Below the pieces are notes generated by a model. That model searched no databases. It was not told the origin of the DNA and was given only the letters and a program-made list of their open reading frames with translations. Source: Cytophagales bacterium (GTDB lineage Bacteria; Bacteroidota; Bacteroidia; Cytophagales; Cyclobacteriaceae). From it: a stretch of 19,465 nucleotides of DNA. Position numbers and translations under genes: made by a program. Below are positions 14,639 through 19,465 of this stretch, piece by piece (position 1 is the first letter of the stretch; every line of letters starts with the position of its first letter). The stretch spans positions 1 through 19,465 of the forward strand of contig DAHVFH010000057.1 in the NCBI GenBank assembly GCA_027317105.1, read 5' to 3'.

Positions 14639-14975
14639 GTTTGTAGAACTAATCCCTGATAAAATTGAAGATGGCATTTTGTACATCTCGATGGAGTATT
14701 GCACAGCAATACACAAATGCATCTGCGGCTGTGGCAATGAAGTAGTCACTCCAATTTCACCTACTGACTGGAAACTAACTTTTGATGGCGAGTCAGTTTC
14801 TCTTGATCCGTCCATTGGTAATTGGAATTTTGAGTGTCAATCTCACTATTGGATCATTAATAACAACGTCAGGCTCTCAAGAAAGTGGAGCAAGGACGAA
14901 ATCGATTCAGGAAGAAAGAAAGACGAGAAAAAGAAGAAGTGGTTCTTTTTCAAAAAGAAAAAAAAGAAAAAATAG
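14619..14975 (+). CDS. DUF6527-type zinc-binding protein with lysine-rich tail
   Basis: The protein has 118 residues. Its Cys/His pattern, Cys28, His32, then C34-x-C36-G-C38-G and later FEC73-x-x-H76-YW, matches the DUF6527 family that travels with multiubiquitin and ThiF genes. It looks like a treble-clef-like zinc module and could act as ligase-like adaptor or protease; I know of no proven function. The C-terminal 19 residues are almost all Lys, with a WFFF insert and a second block KKKKKKK, encoded by A-rich runs prone to slippage. The start overlaps the end of the E1 gene by 20 bases, so it is translationally coupled and is the last sure member of this operon. Confidence 0.7.
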   Translation: MKTLQHKFVELIPDKIEDGILYISMEYCTAIHKCICGCGNEVVTPISPTDWKLTFDGESVSLDPSIGNWNFECQSHYWIINNNVRLSRKWSKDEIDSGRKKDEKKKKWFFFKKKKKKK

Positions 14976-15205
14976 TTTTTATGTTTAGAGGCTTTAATCT
15001 GAAACTCGCTGATCACAGGCATGACGCGAATTATGCTCGAGGCAAGTCCCCGTATGATTCGAACTAAGCGATTATTAAATCAAATTTGGAAAGCTAGGTT
15101 GGAATAAATTGATGATGGTAATGCAAATTTTTCCGTGTGGGTAGAAGATTCAGCCGCGGCCGCTGGTTGGTAGCAAACTGACGTCTAATTCAAAAACCAT
15201 ACTCG

Positions 15206-16099
15206 ATGTTTTTAAACTTAGGGAATATTGGGAAGGATGGGAACAAGGGGAAATTCGGTTTTCCTTTCTCTCGAACCTACTATCGAGAGCCTGAAATTAT
15301 TCCCAAAGACAAGCGTAAAGGTGAATTTGCGGTGGGAATGTATTTTGCTCAAATGATTTTGCCTTATCGCAAAGTCGAGGGAGTAAGATTGAACCAGGAC
15401 GATTCGGATAAAGGTGCAGATTTGATTTTATTCCAAGATGGCCGTGAAGTACCGATACAGGTAACAAGGTTGACTTTCAATAATTTCTCAGAACGAAAGG
15501 CAATAGTAAAATCCAAAAGTCTAAAATTTGCTGAGCAGATCCATCAAAAAGTACAACCCCCTTTTAGGGTTTTGATTCGTATTATGCCGAATGAGATTTA
15601 CAAGGCACCGCTGTCAAGTCTAAAAAAAAGAGGGAGAGAAAATCTTGAACAGAAATTACTGGACAACATAAACGATTTCTTAATTAAAAGTATTCCACAG
15701 CTCCAGGCCAATCCAGAAATCTATACACAGCACTGGTTTAATGGATCTGAGCTATCCAAATACTTTAGTTCAATTGATATCCAACAAATCCCGGCTGGCT
15801 TTTACGCACATGTCCCAGGGTTTGAGAACATATTTATCGACTACTACGCGTACAATTCCGGCTATAACGAAAGTGACATCAAGCAAACACTGAATAAAAT
15901 TTATGATGCCAAAAATAATGGTCGCTCCGAAATTCTTATCATTTGGGCGAACGACTACGAACTTTTCGAGCGTCAGAAAATCGCGGACGGACTCGTAGAA
16001 CGATTTGCTGATTCTTCATTTAAAGAAGTTTACTTCATGACCTTCAGAGAAGACGTGCATTTTTGGGTGGTGAAACCAACGGCCACCATCCTAGTCTGA
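15206..16099 (+). CDS. Uncharacterised protein, possible PD-(D/E)XK-like nuclease, 3' end fused to IS debris
   Basis: I do not recognise a named family. The 297-residue protein contains KGEFAVGMYFAQ (39-50), then KGADLILFQDGREVPIQVTRL (from 69), an arrangement like the alpha-A Glu (E40), motif Asp (D72) and Glu/Gln strand of restriction-endonuclease folds, with Gln85 where Lys is usual. Later it has HWFNGSEL and a hydrophobic strand EILIIWAND. The last five codons (ATILV) and the stop come from the adjoining transposase remnant, so the native C-terminus may be shortened. It follows the DUF6527 gene after 230 bases that contain no terminator and no clear ribosome site before ATG 15206. It may be a late operon member or an independent gene. 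Confidence 0.5.
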   Translation: MFLNLGNIGKDGNKGKFGFPFSRTYYREPEIIPKDKRKGEFAVGMYFAQMILPYRKVEGVRLNQDDSDKGADLILFQDGREVPIQVTRLTFNNFSERKAIVKSKSLKFAEQIHQKVQPPFRVLIRIMPNEIYKAPLSSLKKRGRENLEQKLLDNINDFLIKSIPQLQANPEIYTQHWFNGSELSKYFSSIDIQQIPAGFYAHVPGFENIFIDYYAYNSGYNESDIKQTLNKIYDAKNNGRSEILIIWANDYELFERQKIADGLVERFADSSFKEVYFMTFREDVHFWVVKPTATILV

Positions 16100-16602
16100 C
16101 TCACAAAAGCCATCAGGGGATGATGTGAATTGCGTCCGCGCTTGTTCGGATTATATCCTTTACTACTTCCCTGTTGATCTCCATACCGGGTAATAACAGT
16201 GCTATCAAAATCTACCGTTATGTTATCAACATTAATTTGATTGAAAAACCATTCTTGTAGTGGTGGAAATACTTCGGTGTTTCTGGCTTGTGAGAATTTC
16301 CCAAAGAACCTGCTATAGGTACTCTGAGAAGGCATCTCATCCCATCCAAAAATAGATTGTAATACCGTGTCTCCTCTTAGCCAATCACAATGAATATATC
16401 GACTTGCTCCCGTCCAGATACTTAACCAAAACGATTCGATAACATGGGTAGGATCATAACCACGATTAGAACCGGGTTGCGGTAAGTTTAGTGTGTCCAA
16501 ATATTCCCTGATTTTTGTCTGATCTAAAAATCGCTTCATCAGACTCATACCACCAAAAGGAGGCACTTGCTTATCTGAATACTCTATAGGAAGATTAACC
16601 AT
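16081..16602 (-). pseudogene. Truncated IS1380-family transposase (N-terminal part)
   Basis: The 174 N-terminal codons match IS1380 transposases: VDFDSTVITRYGDQQG (130-145), then KGYNPNKRGRNSHHPLMAF (148-166) and SQTRMVA (168-174). Full-length members have some 400-450 residues, so over half is gone, including the later catalytic carboxylates. After residue 174 the frame runs on into 16030-16080, which is antisense to the nuclease-like gene and not transposase. The break is therefore at about 16080/16081, where a deletion joined the IS to that gene. Confidence 0.85.
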
Positions 16603-16780
16603 AAGGGTGAAGTTTATCGTACTTAAAAATCAAGTCCCATTTCTTAATTTGCAAGCTTTTGACCGAACTTTATTTCCCTATTGCATAATCAAGGCTAAAT
16701 GGTCGCTATCGGGTATTCTTTCTCGAAGCCTGACATGAGGTTGGTTCTGAGTACCAGCGCCAATTCTTTCCCTTTCAAAA

Positions 16781-17977
16781 CTAAAACGTCTTTAACCTTC
16801 TGAAATAATTCCTATCAATTGCTTTTTGTGCATACATCATTGTTGTTCTCATGTCCGCATGCCTGAGTGTCTTTTGAATTAATTCTAAAGAAATATTTCT
16901 CTCATACATCAGCTGGCCAGCAGTATGGCGTAGGCTATGCGGAGAAAATTTTCCATTAACCCTTAGCTTCCGAAAGTAGGAATTGATCAAGGCGTCGAGT
17001 TCAATTCTCGTCAGGTTGCCAAATAGTTTTCCTTTTTTAACTCCAGATTTTTTCAAGTAAGCGCTAAGCTCTTTTTTAGCGGTTGATGAGAGCTTAATAG
17101 TATCTTTTGCTTTTTCACTTTTACCTTTTCCCCAAACTGAAACTTTACCTTGAGAGATTTTTAGGTCAGAAACGTTAAGTCTTAAAACCTCTATAGAACG
17201 TAATCCATTCCACGCCATCAATGAGAGAATAGAACGATCCATTGGAGTCTTTGCAATTTTTAGTAAACGTTTTCGCTGTTGCTCAGTCAAGCTATCTTTG
17301 TGATAAGTCGATGAGAGGCTTCGAGGCAATACAACTCGTATTGCTGCGATCTCTCGTAATGATTGGGTACTGATTTTCTTCAGGCCACGTTTGACTATCT
17401 TCTGCTCCTTGGATAAATCTGATGGATCCAACATTTGATAAGAGAGTACCCACTCACAAAAGGCTTTTAGAACCGATTTATATAATCGTTTTGTATAATC
17501 CGAAAGGGTAGGAGATAGGACATATTTACCAGCTGTTCTCTTGTTGATTCGGTTAACATCCTCTTTTATTGAAGAAAAATATCCATTCAAGACTGTCGCA
17601 TAGATTCCTATACTTCCTTTTGAACGCAGCCGATCCTGCACAGATGCTAAAAACAGCTTTGTATACACATTCGAAATAGGCAGCTTTGGCTCATTCAAAT
17701 CATTGATCAAGTAAATAAACCCTCGCGCCTCAAGGAAGCCAAGGAAACGAGTCAAAATCGATCGAAGAGAAGCATTTCTTTGGCCTATATAATCTATCAG
17801 CTGGGCCTGCGCGTTTCCACCTTGACGATACGTTTTTAGAAACGATCTAGCGTTGACCAAATAGCTTCCAGTAACGCCAAATTTTCTCTTTAACCAGTAT
17901 TCGTAATCAATAAGTATCTGAGACGCCTTTGGCAGTGATTTTGACAAATTTCGATCTACTCGTAAAATAGGTCTCAT
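16781..17977 (-). CDS. Tyrosine recombinase/integrase
   Basis: The protein has 398 residues. The catalytic set is complete: R260 (WNGLRSIEVLRL), Lys284/286 in the beta-hairpin VWGKGKSEKAKD, H347-x-x-R350 (FSPHSLRHTAG), H373 (LRHADM) and nucleophile Y382 (MMYAQK). The N-terminal 200 residues include SAM-like core-binding helices (ARSFLKTYRQGG, SILTRFLGFLEARG). It could integrate and excise the island, or resolve dimers like XerC/D. No tRNA gene is seen nearby to identify a target. A 40-bp dyad lies just upstream. No excisionase is visible unless the small XRE gene serves as regulator. The start ATG 17977 has no clear Shine-Dalgarno sequence. Confidence 0.9.
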   Translation of the reverse strand: MRPILRVDRNLSKSLPKASQILIDYEYWLKRKFGVTGSYLVNARSFLKTYRQGGNAQAQLIDYIGQRNASLRSILTRFLGFLEARGFIYLINDLNEPKLPISNVYTKLFLASVQDRLRSKGSIGIYATVLNGYFSSIKEDVNRINKRTAGKYVLSPTLSDYTKRLYKSVLKAFCEWVLSYQMLDPSDLSKEQKIVKRGLKKISTQSLREIAAIRVVLPRSLSSTYHKDSLTEQQRKRLLKIAKTPMDRSILSLMAWNGLRSIEVLRLNVSDLKISQGKVSVWGKGKSEKAKDTIKLSSTAKKELSAYLKKSGVKKGKLFGNLTRIELDALINSYFRKLRVNGKFSPHSLRHTAGQLMYERNISLELIQKTLRHADMRTTMMYAQKAIDRNYFRRLKTF

Positions 17978-18017
17978 AAAAAGTACATGCTGAGGGGTGC
18001 ATCAATTTAAATTATCA

Positions 18018-18057
18018 TTTACTGAATAGTATAAATGTACATTTATTATACAGTAAA
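18018..18057. promoter_or_regulatory. 40-bp dyad with 16-bp perfect palindrome
   Basis: The centre ATAAATGTACATTTAT (18031-18046) is perfectly palindromic and is flanked by TTTACTG (18018-18024) and CAGTAAA (18051-18057), a second matched pair. It lies 41 bases upstream of the recombinase start, so it may be its operator, a recombination core, or an XRE-binding site. There is no T-run, so it is not a terminator. Confidence 0.6.
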
Positions 18058-18170
18058 TACTATAAGTTTAAAACTTATTTTTCAATAAAGTCAAAATGAA
18101 TATTTTTAGATTAGCTAAAAAAAATCAGACTAGGTTGTTGATAATAGAATGGTGCAAAAATGAATAAGGA

Positions 18171-18407
18171 TTAAGCCTGATCGTCTATGCCCATCAGTAA
18201 ATCAGACTGACGAATCCCCAGGGCTTTGCATATTCTGTAGAGTGTAAACACAGATGGCGTGATTTTTCCGGTTTCAATTCGTGAAAGAGCATGGCGATCT
18301 ATTGAATCTTGAAGCGACTCAAAATCTTTAATTGAAATATTTTTTGACTCACGCATATCCCGAATTCTCTTTCCAAGCGTCTTTGAGTATTTTTCTCTTT
18401 CTTTCAT
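18171..18407 (-). CDS. Small XRE-family regulator
   Basis: The protein has 78 residues from ATG 18407; a TTG at 18419 would add four. Nearly the entire protein is a Cro/CI HTH: KTLGKRIRDMRESKNISIKDF, then IDRHALSRIETGKITPSVFTLYRICKALGIRQSDLL. It lies between the recombinase and a divergently oriented small gene, an arrangement expected of a mobile-element repressor or an antitoxin. The palindrome at 18018-18057 downstream of it is a possible target. Confidence 0.8.
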   Translation of the reverse strand: MKEREKYSKTLGKRIRDMRESKNISIKDFESLQDSIDRHALSRIETGKITPSVFTLYRICKALGIRQSDLLMGIDDQA

Positions 18408-18445
18408 TTCGTTGAGCAATGAAAGAATTAAAATCGCTCTATGGG

Positions 18446-18476
18446 TTGCAATTAATTACAACCATCAATACCTTTA
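18446..18476 (+). promoter_or_regulatory. Candidate promoter of the small gene at 18493
   Basis: TTG at 18446-18448, 20 bases, then TACCTTTA at 18469-18476 differs from the Bacteroidota TAnnTTTG box at one position. A transcript starting near 18482 supports ATG 18493 rather than the upstream in-frame TTG at 18412. Confidence 0.4.
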
Positions 18477-18492
18477 CACAAAGTACAACATT

Positions 18493-18786
18493 ATGAAAAC
18501 TCTAAGGGATGTAGTCGAAAAAGTGAAATCAGACAAAGAATTAAGACCGTATTTTTTAGATTTCATTTGCAAGAATCTGGTATTAGGGATGAGTGATGTA
18601 TTTACTGTTAATAGTGTTGATCGCACAAGAATTCAAAAAGAGTTCTACGAAAGCCTTCATTCTCTTTCTGAACAATTGCAGAAGGAAGTTCAACAGGAAT
18701 CATTGCATCCAATAATTGAAGAGGTTTCTAAATATTACTTGGGTAAAATAGGGAGAGTCAGTTTTGAACAATACCCGACTAACTGA
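18493..18786 (+). CDS. Small helical hypothetical protein
   Basis: The protein has 97 residues from ATG 18493, starting MKTLRDVVEKVKSDKELRP. It is predicted to be wholly helical and soluble, with amphipathic stretches such as LHSLSEQLQKEVQQESLHP. No domain recognised. It is divergent from the small XRE gene with an 85-base gap, so the two may share control. A longer frame to TTG 18412 would overlap the XRE start and adds an unlikely sequence. Confidence 0.55.
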   Translation: MKTLRDVVEKVKSDKELRPYFLDFICKNLVLGMSDVFTVNSVDRTRIQKEFYESLHSLSEQLQKEVQQESLHPIIEEVSKYYLGKIGRVSFEQYPTN

Positions 18787-18960
18787 GAGGTCACAGAAGA
18801 TCTACAATCATTAGTATTGCTCCTTCAGCGAGTAAAGTTAGAGCAATCAAACTCATGCGTGAGCTTGACCCGGGGAGGTGAAATGGCACGTCTCCCCCAT
18901 TGTGTTACAGGGAAGGGGAGGGGATATTCAATAGAATTATAGCTATAACATCTAAACTAT

Positions 18961-19465
18961 GCTTTATTCATTGGCGATACGCACGGAGATTTTAATGAGC
19001 TGGCTCATAAAATGGCCATGAGAGGAATCAGGAATTCGCAGCTGGTTCAGGTAGGTGACTTCGGCCTTGGCTTTGGAAACAAGAATGAAGAGGAGTTAAA
19101 ACTAAAGACGCTCAATAAAACATTGAAGGCTGGGAATAACTTGCTCTATGTAATACGGGGTAATCATGACGATCCTGCTTACTTTCAAAAATGGCAGAAG
19201 ATTGGCAACATCCGGCTCTTACCGGATTATACCGTTCTCGAATTAGGCGGTTATTCAGTATTTCTTGCTGGCGGAGCGATTTCCATCGACAGGACAACCC
19301 GAAGCGAAGGCAAAAACTATTGGAAGGAAGAAGAATTTGTATTTGATTCCAGGAAATTAGAACCTGTAATCAGAGAAATCAAAAACATCAATATTATTGT
19401 TACCCACAGCGCTCCGAGTGAATTCTGGCCTTTTGATTTCGATTTGAATGTGCATGGCTATATGA
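18961..19465 (+). CDS. Calcineurin-like metallophosphoesterase, runs off window, start codon missing
   Basis: The frame encodes ALFIGDTHGDFNELAH (D-x-H metal motif), VQVGDFGLG (second Asp), VIRGNHDD (GNHD motif) and VTHSAPSEF (late His motif), i.e. a metallophosphatase of the MPP superfamily, complete through four metal motifs and open at the window end. No ATG, GTG or TTG precedes the first motif in this frame: a TAA at 18946 is followed directly by CATCTAAACTATGCTTTATTC. The ATG at 18959 is one base out of frame. A single lost G (ATGGCT to ATGCT) would explain it, either as a real mutation or a read error. The next in-frame ATG (19012) would drop the D-x-H motif. Confidence 0.8.

Noticed and set aside
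14981..15067. 28-codon frame after the DUF6527 gene
   Set aside because: No ribosome site, no recognisable feature, and it is too short to support.
16030..16080. C-terminal extension of the transposase frame
   Set aside because: These codons are antisense to the nuclease-like gene and do not resemble IS1380 transposase beyond residue 174.
18882..18935. 17-codon frame with a GGAGGTGA sequence before its ATG
   Set aside because: The purine-rich sequence sits in a G-rich stretch and the peptide has no coherent character; chance is more likely.

Overview
The window is accessory DNA from a probable member of the Bacteroidota. This is inferred from Bacteroidota-style promoter boxes (TTG, about 19-21 bases, TAnnTTTG-like) at several genes, weak or absent Shine-Dalgarno sequences, AT-rich composition, IS66- and IS1380-type insertion sequence remains, and gene families common in that phylum. 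It reads as a defence island with two complex conflict systems, bounded by an IS66 end on the left and a tyrosine recombinase, palindromic site and regulator on the right.

Left part (1-7682). An IS66 transposase tail and terminal repeat (2-141) cut into the 3' end of a minus-strand gene encoding a GIY-YIG (T5orf172/Mug113-like) head on a polytopic membrane domain. Upstream of it, all on the minus strand and nearly without gaps, is a CBASS (cyclic-oligonucleotide anti-phage) operon. In transcription order it has a small HNH nuclease with a glycine-zipper tail, a CD-NTase, a bacterial HORMA protein (Cap7), a TRIP13-like AAA+ ATPase (Cap6) and a SAVED-domain effector. HORMA plus TRIP13 makes this type III CBASS. 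The usual NucC effector is replaced by a SAVED sensor whose C-terminal half carries an HExxH zinc-peptidase motif. A DUF4209/HEPN-like gene and the GIY-YIG membrane gene follow in the same direction.

Middle (7683-10396). A divergent, terminator-bearing intergenic region leads to an XRE repressor and an ImmA/IrrE zinc peptidase, matching the CapH-CapP pair that controls CBASS operons. After that comes a gene-poor stretch with a possible 30-residue membrane peptide, a doubtful 66-codon ORF and three tandem 24-bp repeats.

Right part (10289-16099). A strong dyad overlapping a promoter begins a tight six-gene plus-strand operon: a DUF6932 nucleotidyltransferase-like protein, an XRE regulator, a ParA/MinD-like ATPase with TPRs, a tandem ubiquitin-like (multiubiquitin) protein, an E1-like ThiF enzyme with a DUF6791-type N-terminus, and a DUF6527-type zinc protein. 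No separate E2 or JAB peptidase is present. A possible nuclease gene follows, its 3' end fused to a truncated IS1380 transposase.

Right edge (16603-19465). A complete tyrosine recombinase, a 40-bp dyad upstream of it, a small XRE regulator, a divergent small unknown gene, and a metallophosphoesterase that runs off the window and has no start codon in its frame.

The strongest candidates for something new are the SAVED-HExxH effector inside a HORMA/TRIP13 CBASS operon with an HNH-glycine-zipper first gene, and the fusion of a toxin-antitoxin-like module, a ParA-TPR ATPase and a multiubiquitin conjugation set into one operon.
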